NCBI RefSeq assembly: GCF_009730915.1
Contig: NC_052475.1
Coordinates: forward strand, 20,766,285 to 20,830,284
Origin: Dioscorea cayenensis subsp. rotundata
Lineage: Eukaryota; Streptophyta; Magnoliopsida; Dioscoreales; Dioscoreaceae
Direction: 5' to 3'
Length of the DNA: 64,000 nucleotides
Shown here: positions 30,663 through 41,070 of the stretch, piece after piece
How positions within the stretch are numbered: the first letter of the stretch is position 1
How the letters are laid out: the number at the start of each line of letters is the position of its first letter
The notes under the pieces: generated by a model
Database searches by the model: none
Told to the model about the DNA's origin: nothing
What the model saw: the letters and a program-made list of their open reading frames with translations, nothing else
Position numbers and translations under genes: made by a program

Positions 30663-31479
30663 ACTCCGCATATGAATGCTTCTCTTAGTGATGATAGTAT
30701 TGTGAGTTTATAGAGGGGAAGCTTGAATCATTGACTGATGCTGTGAGTCAAGTGAAGATTGCTATAGGTGATATAAGTGACTTAAAAAATCAATTTCAGA
30801 TTATGATAAATTTCATGATGGAGAAATTTGGATCAAATATTCCTCCACCAATATGTAAATGATTTCAGGTATAAATTTGATCTTACTTCTCTTAATTTTT
30901 TGTGTTATACTTATAAATTTCTAGTGCAATTTAATTTGATGGATTTTAAATTTTCATGATTTTCATAGAGGATGATGACATTAGGGGCGAGGGAAAAACT
31001 CAAGGTAATTGAATACACCTTTATATATTACTTTTTACTTTTGTATGTTGTTCACAATTGTATTTTTTTATAACAATTTTTATTTGATGGATTTTTAAAT
31101 TTTTTATGATTTTTAATAAAAGGGAAGACAATGGGCAAGAAGACGGAACAAAGAAACTCAAGGTAATTCAATGTATGTTCATGATGGATTTTTACTTAAC
31201 TTTGTTTGTTGATGACAATTGTATTGATGAATTAGAGAATTTTTTATGATGGATTTTTGGTTGTGATGGAATGTCGGATCATTTGTATAAATTATTTGTC
31301 TTTTTGGTATGAATGAAATGATGGATTTTTGATATTTAATGAGATAATTTGTTTTATAGATCATTTGTATGGAAAATTTATATTAAGTGTATTTGTATGG
31401 ACAATTTTTTTCATTTGTGTAATAAATTATGCAGGTTGTGTGAAAAAATAAATTCTGTAGCTAATAGCTATGATAATCA

Positions 31480-32275
31480 ATAACAAAAAATACCGAAGGA
31501 TATTCCATTGTAAATGACAAATGATAATAGGAAAACAACAACTGAAATTCCGTTAATACAAGTGAAAATAGCAATGGAAAAAAGGAAAATCCGTTGCTAA
31601 AAAAAAAAACAACAACCGAAATTCTATTGCTACAAGAAAATAGCAATGGAAAAAAGAAAATCCTTTGCTAATAAAAAAACAATAACCAAAATTCAATTGC
31701 AACAAGAAAAATAGCAACGGGAAAAAAACATCCGTTGCTAATAGGAAAATGACAACCAAAATTCCATTGCAACAAGAAAAATAACAACGGGAAAAAAAAT
31801 CGTTGCTAATAGGATAAAACAATCAAAATCCCGTTGCTACAAGAAAAATAGCAACGGAAATAATATGGATTTTGTAGTTAATGAGGACATAGCAATGGAA
31901 CTTTCATTAGAAATAAGATAATAGCGATGGACATTCTGTTGCTAAAATAAGAAAAATATTATCAATAAAATAAAACTTTCCGTTGGTATAACAATAATAG
32001 TAATGGAATATTCTGTTGCTATGTAAAAATAGCGACGGAAATATAGCAACAGAATTTTTGTGAACCATCAAAAAATGAAGATTTTATCATTATATTAATA
32101 ACAGAGTTCTTGTGTTTGGCAACAGAAGTGTCCGTCAGCACAACATAAGAAATAACGATGAAATTTTATAATACCGATGGAATTTGAATAGCGACTTGAA
32201 AATAGCCGTCGGAATGATTCTATTGCTAATTCCGTTGCTAAATTTTCATTGCCTTTTCCTATATTTATTGTAGTG
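31480..32275. repeat. CACTA right subterminal array and terminal repeat
   Basis: Some 0.75 kb of imperfect tandem units built from TAGCAACGGAAA, ATCCGTTGCTAATA and CAAAATTCCATTGCTACAAG, with spacing near 55-65 bp between similar phrases at 31560-31850 and looser spacing afterwards. The array ends in the terminal repeat (CACTACAATAAATATAGG on the minus strand). It matches the motif set of the left end but is longer, which is typical of En/Spm asymmetry. Confidence 0.85.
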
Positions 32276-32278
32276 TCA

Positions 32279-34372
32279 CCAATTTGGAACTATGACTTCT
32301 CTATCTTACTAATGTCTTCAATGGTTTGATCTTCTGCAAAAACCACATCACGACTTCTGACAAGCTTTTTCTTAATTGGATCATAACAATGATAGCCAAA
32401 CTCATCTTTGCCATAGCCAATGAAGATACACTGTCTTGTCATAGCATCAAGGTTAGATCTTTCATCTTTAGGCACATGCACTTGCAATGGTAGGAGTTAG
32501 ATTGATAACATATGCAATAGTGTACAAAGCCTCACCCCAAAAAGATCTATGTAATTTTACATCTGAAAGCAGACATCTGACTCTTTCCACCGAAGTTTTG
32601 TTCATTCTTTCTGCCAAGTCATTCAACTATGGAGTCTTAGGAGGTGTCATCTAATGTTTAATACCATGCTCTTGATAATAAGCATTAAACGGGCCATGAT
32701 ATTCACCACCATCATCAATGTGGATACATTTAAGTTTCTTGCATGTTTCTCTCTCAATAGAAACTTGAAATTCTTTAAAAACATTAAGTACTTGATCCTT
32801 TGACTTCAAAGTGAGAACCCAAAGTTTCCTTGAGTGATCATCAATAAAAGTTACAAAATAACGTGCACCTCCAAATGATTTTTCTTTCAAAAGACCACAA
32901 ACATCTGAATGTACCATCTCAAAAAAATCCTTCTTCCTAGATGGGGAACGATGCTTAAAAGAAAGCCTTCTTTATTTTTCGACCCAAATAATGAGCACAT
33001 CTATCTAACCTTGCACCTTTCAAGCCTAAAAGCATATTATTCTTTGCTAGATAGTCAAGGCCTTTCTTGCTAATGTAACTAAATATTCTATGCCATAACT
33101 CTGAAGAACCATCATTCTCAATTGCATTTATGAGGTTGGTAGTAATTGAAGCATGTAGGTAATATAAATTAGAAGACTTTTTCCCAAAAGCCACAACCAT
33201 GGAGCTTTTAGTCAATTTCCACTGACCATCATAAAAAGTGCTGGAATACTGATCATCATCAAGCTTACCTATGGAGATTAAGTGTAATCGAATATCTGGT
33301 ACATGCTTGACATTTTTTAGTACCAGCTTTGTGCTAATACTAGTCTCCAAACAAATAATTCCAGTACCCACTGCCTTTGACAAACTATCATTACCCATCT
33401 TCAAAACTCTAAAATCACAGGGAATGTAAGATGTGAAGAACTCCTTCCTTGATGTAACATGAAAAATAGCACCACTGTCAACTACCCAACTAGTCTCATC
33501 ACAAGCAAGATTAATCCCATCTTCACCATACACAACAAGAAGATCATTTGAAGTAGCAACATCAACATGGTCATTCTTCTTATCATTACCTTTATTTTCT
33601 TGCTTGTTGTTGCCCTTATTTTCTTTCTTTCACTTAAAATAATTTTTTTTATGCGCCCCTTTTTGCCACAATAATTGCACTCAAAATTTTTATACTTTGG
33701 CTTGGATTTACTGCTGCTAAAGCCTCTATTTTGATCTTAACTCTTGGTTTTACTCTTTCCTCTATTTTCAGTAACCAAAATCTCTGACTATGATGTTGAT
33801 GCCCCTTGAGTTCTCCTTCTCATTTCTTCATTTAGGACACCACTCTTCACATATTCCATGGTCACCACACCATTATGAATTGAGTTAGTCAGAGATACCT
33901 GAAAATTCTCCCATGAATCAGGAAGAGTATTAAGCAACCAAATCCCAAGAATCTCATCATCAAACTTTACACCCATGCTGGACAACTGATCAAAACATCC
34001 TTGAAATTTATTTAAGTGATATGCTATGGAGCTTCCCTCTTTATATCTTAAGTGCATGGCCTACTTGAGCAAAAATAGCTTGTTATTGCCAGTTTTTGAA
34101 GCATACAAAGTTTCAAGTTTGTCCCACAATCAACTAGCATTTGTTTCATTGACAATTTGATTCAATACATTATCTTCCACCCATTGCCGAATAAAACCAC
34201 AAACTTGTTGGTGCTCAAATTCCCATTCTTCTTCACTTTTAGACCTAGGTTTTTGAGCAAGAAACACAGGCAAGTGCAGTTTCTTCACAAAAAGTAGATC
34301 TTTCATCTTTTTTTCCACCTATGATAATTTGCGCCATCTAAACAAACCATTCTACTCAAATTTGCTTCCATC
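32279..34372 (-). pseudogene. Copia gag, protease and integrase, broken
   Basis: Read from high to low coordinates. Gag begins near 34372 and continues as KKMKDLLFVKKLHLPVFL (34130-34318) and YHLNKFQGCFDQLSSMGVKF (33788-34057). The zinc knuckle near 33655-33690 reads CNYCGKKGRIKKI, with the His and last Cys lost. Protease has WVVDSGAIFHVTS (33480s). GAG-pre-integrase follows as SSELWHRIFSYISKKGLDYL; the second His and the second Cys of its HHCC zinc site are replaced. The integrase core has MVHSDVCG, TFIDDHSRKLW and IDDGGEYHG (32651-32917), and the C-terminal part FIGYGKDEFGYHCYDP at 32290-32487. Frame breaks separate every domain. The coding sequence stops where the CACTA duplication begins and resumes at 16632. 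Confidence 0.92.
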
Positions 34373-34415
34373 ATTCAATCAAGTAAAAAAAAAATAGCAC
34401 AACTCAAACCTATTA

Positions 34416-34423
34416 TGATACCA
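34416..34423 (-). other. Copia primer-binding site, initiator Met tRNA type
   Basis: Two bases inside the 5' LTR edge the minus strand reads TGGTATCA, the conserved first eight bases of the plant tRNA-iMet-complementary primer site found in most Copia elements. The following bases (TAATAGG) no longer match the canonical GAGC extension. Confidence 0.8.
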
Positions 34424-34425
34424 CT

Positions 34426-35236
34426 TGTTGGGAAAGGAAAAAGAGGAAAACAAATCCTTTCATGCTTGAATGTATAAGAGGAGTAATAATTGTTTGACCA
34501 AAAACACAATAAAGATCACAAAACATCACACAAACCACACAATTTTTAACGTGGAAAACTCCTTCAAAAGAAAAGGATAAAAATCACAACACCTCTCTTT
34601 GGTCCAATACAAGGCTTCACTATGAATCAACATCATCTACATCAATCAAATATGTTCACTAGCACATCATGCCAAAAACATGAACAACCATCACAAAAGA
34701 GAAACACAAGACTATGGAGACATTAATTAGAGCTGTAGTTATTGCAATAAAAGACAACCTTCATGTCCTCAAATAACTATCTCAACCGTTCAGAATAAAC
34801 CTCTAAATGTCTTCTAAACTAACAAAAAAATCAGCAAAATCAAACCACGGATGCTCTATTGATCGTGAAGTTAGATGGAGCAGAAATATAACCCAGAACA
34901 CCTTCTATTCAGAGAGCTCTAATAAGAAAACCAGCTGTCAAATCAGATCTCCACCATTCAAAATGAAGAACATTGATATGTGAACATGCCTACCAAAACT
35001 CAGCTCGATCAAACTACAAATGATTATCCAATTGCTAAGTTGATGAAACTGCCTATATAATAGAATATCTCACAAGCTCTTCCTTTCTTTGTTTTCTCAA
35101 AGAGGTTGCAAAACCGTGACCTATTTTCAAAGAAAATTACTAAAAAATATTATTACAACCTTGATAGGTTATCATAAAATGGGTCTCACAAAAAATTTGG
35201 GTTTTCTCCACATAAGAAGGGAACCCAAGCCCAACA
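34426..35236 (-). repeat. Copia 5' LTR
   Basis: Same TGTTGGG...CCCAACA borders as the 3' LTR and collinear with it along its length. Next to the primer-binding site and gag, so it is the 5' LTR. Followed on the plus strand by the duplication CACTT at 35237-35241. Confidence 0.93.
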
Positions 35237-35241
35237 CACTT

Positions 35242-35543
35242 TAACTTGAACTTTTAAGAAAATTAAAATATTTGGGGGCAATTTATAATATTATATATAT
35301 ATATATATTAAAGGTTTTAAAATCTTGGGGGTAAGGGGACCCTAGTTTACATTTGTCTCCACCACTTTCCACAGTGCATATTTTCTCTCCGACTACCATT
35401 TACTCCATGTTGATTACTTGGATACTTGATTTTCTCTGCTCCTCCAATCTTATCTGGGCTGAAGTCTCATAGTTCACTATAAACCACAAAGCCGACCTCC
35501 TCTTAATAAGGTATATCCTCAACATTTTGTTGAATTAAATAAG
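35242..35543. other. Flank between Copia element and gap
   Basis: AT-rich host DNA with a short (AT)n tract near 35295-35309 and a pyrimidine-rich part at 35350-35470. It probably belongs to the region upstream of the MYB gene, but nothing coding can be recognised. Confidence 0.4.
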
Positions 35544-36543
35544 NNNNNNNNNNNNNNNNNNNNNNNNNNNNNNNNNNNNNNNNNNNNNNNNNNNNNNNNN
35601 NNNNNNNNNNNNNNNNNNNNNNNNNNNNNNNNNNNNNNNNNNNNNNNNNNNNNNNNNNNNNNNNNNNNNNNNNNNNNNNNNNNNNNNNNNNNNNNNNNNN
35701 NNNNNNNNNNNNNNNNNNNNNNNNNNNNNNNNNNNNNNNNNNNNNNNNNNNNNNNNNNNNNNNNNNNNNNNNNNNNNNNNNNNNNNNNNNNNNNNNNNNN
35801 NNNNNNNNNNNNNNNNNNNNNNNNNNNNNNNNNNNNNNNNNNNNNNNNNNNNNNNNNNNNNNNNNNNNNNNNNNNNNNNNNNNNNNNNNNNNNNNNNNNN
35901 NNNNNNNNNNNNNNNNNNNNNNNNNNNNNNNNNNNNNNNNNNNNNNNNNNNNNNNNNNNNNNNNNNNNNNNNNNNNNNNNNNNNNNNNNNNNNNNNNNNN
36001 NNNNNNNNNNNNNNNNNNNNNNNNNNNNNNNNNNNNNNNNNNNNNNNNNNNNNNNNNNNNNNNNNNNNNNNNNNNNNNNNNNNNNNNNNNNNNNNNNNNN
36101 NNNNNNNNNNNNNNNNNNNNNNNNNNNNNNNNNNNNNNNNNNNNNNNNNNNNNNNNNNNNNNNNNNNNNNNNNNNNNNNNNNNNNNNNNNNNNNNNNNNN
36201 NNNNNNNNNNNNNNNNNNNNNNNNNNNNNNNNNNNNNNNNNNNNNNNNNNNNNNNNNNNNNNNNNNNNNNNNNNNNNNNNNNNNNNNNNNNNNNNNNNNN
36301 NNNNNNNNNNNNNNNNNNNNNNNNNNNNNNNNNNNNNNNNNNNNNNNNNNNNNNNNNNNNNNNNNNNNNNNNNNNNNNNNNNNNNNNNNNNNNNNNNNNN
36401 NNNNNNNNNNNNNNNNNNNNNNNNNNNNNNNNNNNNNNNNNNNNNNNNNNNNNNNNNNNNNNNNNNNNNNNNNNNNNNNNNNNNNNNNNNNNNNNNNNNN
36501 NNNNNNNNNNNNNNNNNNNNNNNNNNNNNNNNNNNNNNNNNNN
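35544..36543. other. Assembly gap, exactly 1000 N
   Basis: A run of precisely 1000 undetermined bases, a round number that usually means a scaffold join of unknown true size. It removes the start and first exon(s) of the MYB gene on its right. Confidence 0.97.
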
Positions 36544-37110
36544 ATCTCTCGGTCTGTTAGGTCCATGGACTGAAGAAGAACCACAGAACCTTCTGGCAGG
36601 TCTTGAGAAACTAGGCAAAGGAGACTGGCGTGGCATCTCACGCAACTTCGTCACAACAAGAACTCCAACCCAAGTTGCAAGCCATGCCCAAAAGTATTTT
36701 CTCAGACAAACCAATCCCAACAAAGAAGAAACGCCGCTCTAGCCTCTTTGATGTGGTACTACATACATTCATCTTCCACTTCCATCCAATGCATGCATGC
36801 TTGTTTACATATATATCTTCTTTAATTTTAATATATTTATAATAATCTTAAAGTATTCTTCTTCTCTCATTTGTTTCTTTTAATTCAGGTTAAAAGTTCA
36901 GACAAGTTCACAACTCCAAAGCTCATACAAGATTCATTCACTCTTTCTCTTGCTCCATCATCAATAATGAGTTCTTCAAGTACTCTTGATCATCATCATC
37001 ATCATCATCAACAACAACAACAACAACAACCACCACCACAACAACCACCACAGCTTGATCTAGAGCTTAGCATCTCCTCCCCTGGCATTGGCACTGTTAG
37101 AGTTACCTAA
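36544..37110 (+). CDS. One-repeat MYB (SHAQKYF class) transcription factor, 5'-truncated by the gap
   Basis: Partial gene. Exon A (36544-36755) encodes the single MYB repeat: PWTEEE, then [20 protein letters not shown], then [20 protein letters not shown], followed by TNPN and the family's [11 protein letters not shown]. Exon B (36889-37110, GT-AG intron, phase 0) encodes the C-terminus. It contains [10 protein letters not shown], six His, seven Gln, Pro/Gln runs and [11 protein letters not shown], an EAR-type LxLxL repression motif, and ends GTVRVT. The SHAQKYF proteins (MYBS/KUA1-like group) bind I-box or TATCCA-type sites and act in sugar, growth and senescence control; the EAR motif suggests repression. 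Two defects: one extra A before KKKRR shifts the frame, and EEEPQN, where the family has EEHRxF, is best explained by a compensating inserted C and deleted C. The N-terminal half (CCHC zinc knuckle in many members) is missing. Confidence 0.85.
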
Positions 37111-37283
37111 AGTACGTAGTAGATCTGAAGAATCAATTAAGGAAATGTATAACTACTTATAATTAATATATATTTCAATGTATTTTCTTATGTTTTAATT
37201 AGTATGATCATTATAAGTAACAATAACAACAAGAGAGAGTTTGTTGTTTTGTGATGATAATGACTTCATTGGTGTGTGGTTCT

Positions 37284-37322
<39 letters not shown>

Positions 37323-38727
37323 AGGTGATGCATGAGCTCATAATGTTCACATAATTAAAGAGCTAAGGAAAAGGACTTGCAATCTCTTAATTAATGCTTC
37401 ACTTTTATTATTGCTATACTTTGTTAGCTCTGATGTATACCATTACCTAATCTGGGATATATAAAGTGGATGGATTTAGTAAACCAACTTGCTTCCATTA
37501 ACTAGTGTTTGTTGCAAGGGTACCCAAATTAACTGATGCTAGCTTCTTAATTTAATAAAATCCTTTTATGGTTGAATGCCTTTTCTATTTGTGGTTACTT
37601 TGCCAATGTAAATTTGGATCCTTTCTTCATCCTTTGCCTCTTTAAGCATCTACAAACAAAAGAAAATTTTGGGTCTTCTATTTAATGCATAAGATAAGGT
37701 TCCTAAATGAATATATGTATATATATATATCAAAAATATCTCATAAAGGGATTGTGGGGTGATGTGTATATGTGTTTGTTTATGAATTATGGATTGTGGA
37801 TATGGCATTGATATATGTATTAAAATATATTAAGATAAAGTATTAATATGAGATAAATATAAGAATTAAGTGAATATAATCATTTCTTGTTATATATGGT
37901 CATCTTTTATATCAGTTGTTTCGTGCTTTGATTGTTTTATTTCAATGGATGTGATCCATCTATTTATATATATAATTGATATAACTATGAAAAAAAATTA
38001 GGTAGGAGCAATTAATCTTTGAACAAATAAATTAATAAACATATATAAGATCATATATATATGAAGCTAGCCTTCAAATTAAAGAAAATAAAAATAGTGT
38101 TGCATGCTTTTCTATGTTTATATTGACATTAGTGTGGCTTCTAAGACTTTATCACCCTTTTTAAGATAATATATTGATTGTCTAACCTTATCTCATGAAT
38201 GATTGAACAAAGAAAACAAAGGTTTCTTAATGCTTTTATTCCAACTTATGTTCCAAAATTTAGGAAACACAAACACCATCAAGATTAAGTTTATCTTATC
38301 TGTTTTGTTATCCTAATTGCAACTGACCTACATATTCTTTTATTTAAATCATGGATTAAATAATTGAAGATATAAAACCATCATACTAATTGCTCTTGAT
38401 TTGATTGTCACCATTTCTTTTCCAACCATCTGCACCATGAAAGATCACAAATCATCACATCAGACAAAACCTTATCTTTGTCTTTGGAGAAGTCCAAATC
38501 TCCACATTGATTGATTGTTTGTTTGATGCTACCTAAAGGTCCTTTAATTATATAATAAGAAGTTATCAAAAACAGTATCATATATATTTTACTTATTAAC
38601 AATCCAAAGGACCAAAGCAAGCACAAAGATCCTTAAAATGGTGCTTTCAACCTAAAAACGAAAGACATACATAAATATTAATTCCCCTCAAAATTTCTAT
38701 TTAATCAAATTAAATAAATTTATTTTA

Positions 38728-38768
<41 letters not shown>

Positions 38769-38888
38769 GAATATTAGTTTGTCAAATAGTCTTTTTTCTA
38801 AGCACACATATACATGATACATGAGTTAAACAATTTGTCCGTCATGTTTGTCGATTGAATCTAAAAAACAACAGAAAAAACAAAACTA

Positions 38889-38922
<34 letters not shown>

Positions 38923-39569
38923 AAATGGAGGGATATATACAAGTTGGTGAAGGGAAATCATGAGAAAAGCATTTGAGAGGGTGAAAAACTAAGAAGAGGA
39001 CATGGCATCACAATGGCAATTGTTCAAAGAGATTTAGGAATTGAGAACCACCACCACACAAAATGTATTGCAAGGATAAGAAGAGAGAAAGGTAGTACTA
39101 GTAGTAGTAGTAGTAGCAGTAGTAGATAGAGAGCCCACCCACAAAAGTTTGGAAGGAATGAGAGAACAAACAGCACTTATTATTCATGTGGTGCCTTTGC
39201 ATTTTACTCAATTGTTGCTTCTCTTTAAAGGACTTTGGGACCAGTCCTTTCTCTTTTCTTTTTTTAAATTAATTTTCTTTTTTTGGTTTGTCTTAGTCCA
39301 TTTTGTACCCTCATACAATCTATGAAAATAAAATCTAATGGCCAAATATTGCCGTCAGTATTGTAGAAATATTGTGTAATATTATAACAATATTGTAGAA
39401 TATACTGTATAGTATATATCTATTTAATTTCGAGATCGAGTTATCATCTTAGTTATACATTAAATTAATTCTATATGTTTTCATTGGATTCTTGAAAATT
39501 GAGGGGAAGAAAAGAGATCAAGATGTGGAAACATAAATAGGTGATATTTGAAGGGGTTGGTTGGTGTTC

Positions 39570-39600
<31 letters not shown>

Positions 39601-41070
39601 TACACAGGTAGATGAAGAAGTGGGAGGATTGAAAGCATTTGGTTTTAATTAGCTTTTGAAGAATGGTGACATGTGAACCACATTGTCCCCTGCTTTGCTC
39701 CAAATGTTGCTCTCAAAATGAGTTGTCATTGTACCAGACAATTCGTGAAATTTGATGCCTTGCTTTTGTTGTGGCTTGTTGCTCTTCATGTCCACATGTT
39801 TTTTCTTGGCTCTTGAATATTGTTGCATTGCATGCTCACTCATTCTTATATGGCTAATTAATTAATGCCTTAATATGTCTTGTACCTTACCTTTGTCTTC
39901 TTTACTATGCATATTAAAACAGAACTTTTTTTTTTCTTTTTAAAATTTTTTACTTTGGGTTATAAAAGTTGAATATTCAATGTCATTTCATAATGAGTAC
40001 ATGTTCTTAAGGGGGGAAAAGAACCATTTACCAAATTGACCATTAGTGTTTTTGGTTCATAATGTTTTCATCATGATCCATAAACTATCAAATTTTGGCA
40101 TAAATATTAAAAAACTGTAGAAGTGAGTAGGAAAATTCAATGAGGAATGCATGAGATCTGTCAAGGGAAGGTGGCAGTGTACTACTAGGTACGGCCACCA
40201 CAAATCATACAACAGAACAACAGATATATGCCCTGTTCTCTCTCTCTCTCTCTCTCAAGGCTAAAAATATCATGATTCTTTCTACAGGATTTCTCATCAA
40301 TTGCTGTTATTATCCACAACCAGTCCTGGATATTTTGAATATCAATTGGAATACTAATAAATTTTAAAATATTGGATGCATAATATAACATAATATAATA
40401 AAGCATGCATGATGCATCTAACGTACATAGTTATCATTAAATAAAGAAAGAAAATGAAGCTTACTTTACAAGATACTGCATTATAAAGTTAAGAGGTTTT
40501 TTTTTTTGCTATCTTTTATAATGGAGATAATCAGCAGAAAGGTCTGGCCATTGTTGAAGGAATGCCAGCAGTTAGTTGGTCACACCTGTGAAATAGTTGA
40601 CCAAATTTCATACCCAGTTTAAATCTATGCTAGTTTAAAAAAGCATGTGAAAGGAAATAATATCTGGAACTTGGGAAAATTTTCAAAGAACAAAAGTAAT
40701 TTAACATACTCTACACTCTGTTTAATGTCTAGAATGGATGTTTCTCAGCTATGAACAATCATGTAAGAAAATCGAAATAATTTACATAACAACGAGCAGA
40801 AGCTCGCTCATTCACACGCGAGGATGTGATTTGAAAGACAAAGAAGAGCAAAACCAAGTGTGTTAGACTTCAAGAGGTATCGATGTTCTTTTTAATTGCA
40901 GTTTTTTTTTTCTGTCACCAAATTGGAGGCATTAGGCGTAAAACTTCTCCAATGATGATACTGGTCAGAACATTCTTTGGTTCTTATGAACTGGTTGTCT
41001 TATGGAGAATCCAGAAGTTATCCCCAAAAACCCACTCTTCCACATTGCTTCATGTACATTTCCAAGTTTT
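37111..41070. other. Intergenic region with microsatellites
   Basis: The MYB (+) and antiporter (-) genes converge on this 4-kb AT-rich spacer. It contains (TA)n at 37286-37317, (TTA)n at 38731-38766, (TA)n at 38891-38920, a GTA-rich run near 39096-39126, (AAT)n at 39571-39599 and (CT)n at 40237-40256. A 64-codon open frame on the minus strand at 39649-39843 has balanced composition but no family I recognise and no supporting context. No transposon ends were found. Confidence 0.55.

Larger units (their letters stand above)
26578..30860 (+). pseudogene. CACTA second gene (Transposase_24 / PTTA-like), interrupted
   Basis: Begins at ATG 26578 after an acceptor-like TTTTGCAATAG context with MVKSKDPKTINKSKVQASE, a basic, Ser/Thr/Pro-rich N-terminus. 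Downstream exon-like pieces read VWLTWKKN and PYDVKEAMWKKFG (about 27136-27200), NWSLQEEPNVQRVWEK (27313), and PTKIWYALIDTVWSTE (about 27483). NSRSFLATQK (28318) follows beyond a MITE, then EELQRPIQYPELFERTH (28473). The last part, SDLKNQFQIMINFMMEKFG (about 30777), follows solo LTR 2. This order fits the plant Transposase_24 family found as the second gene of CACTA elements. Its En/Spm counterpart binds subterminal repeats. The gene is broken by at least two insertions plus frameshifts. Confidence 0.7.
16636..32275 (+). mobile_element. CACTA (En/Spm) DNA transposon inside the Copia element
   Basis: The right end, read inward on the minus strand, begins CACTACAATAAATATAGG. The left end begins CATTACAAGAAATACAAG, the same terminal repeat with the third base C changed to T. 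Flanking 3-bp duplications are TCA at 16633-16635 and TCA at 32276-32278, as expected for CACTA elements. Both ends carry dense copies of a GCAACGGAA-like motif. The interior has a TNP2-type transposase gene followed by a second gene, both on the plus strand and both degenerate. About 15.6 kb long, of which roughly 4.4 kb comes from two solo LTRs and a MITE. It interrupts the Copia polyprotein between integrase and reverse transcriptase. Confidence 0.93.
14008..35236 (-). mobile_element. Ty1/Copia LTR retrotransposon, split by a nested CACTA element
   Basis: Both outer LTRs begin TGTTGGG and end CCCAACA on the plus strand. The element is flanked by identical 5-bp duplications CACTT at 14003-14007 and 35237-35241. 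On the minus strand the order is 5' LTR (34426-35236), primer-binding site, gag, protease, integrase, [CACTA 16636-32275], reverse transcriptase, RNase H, polypurine tract, 3' LTR (14008-14810). The integrase-before-RT order defines Copia. Without the nested CACTA and its 3-bp duplication the element is about 5.6 kb, a normal Copia length. The two LTRs differ at scattered positions and by small indels (803 versus 811 bp), so insertion is not recent. Stops and frameshifts throughout make it non-autonomous. Confidence 0.95.

Noticed and set aside
35503..36723. Long apparent open frames across the N run
   Set aside because: They consist almost wholly of undetermined bases and carry no information.
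39649..39843. 64-codon open frame on the minus strand between the MYB and antiporter genes
   Set aside because: Reasonable composition, but no known family, no splice or start context and no conservation evidence. It could be a small gene, but I cannot support it.
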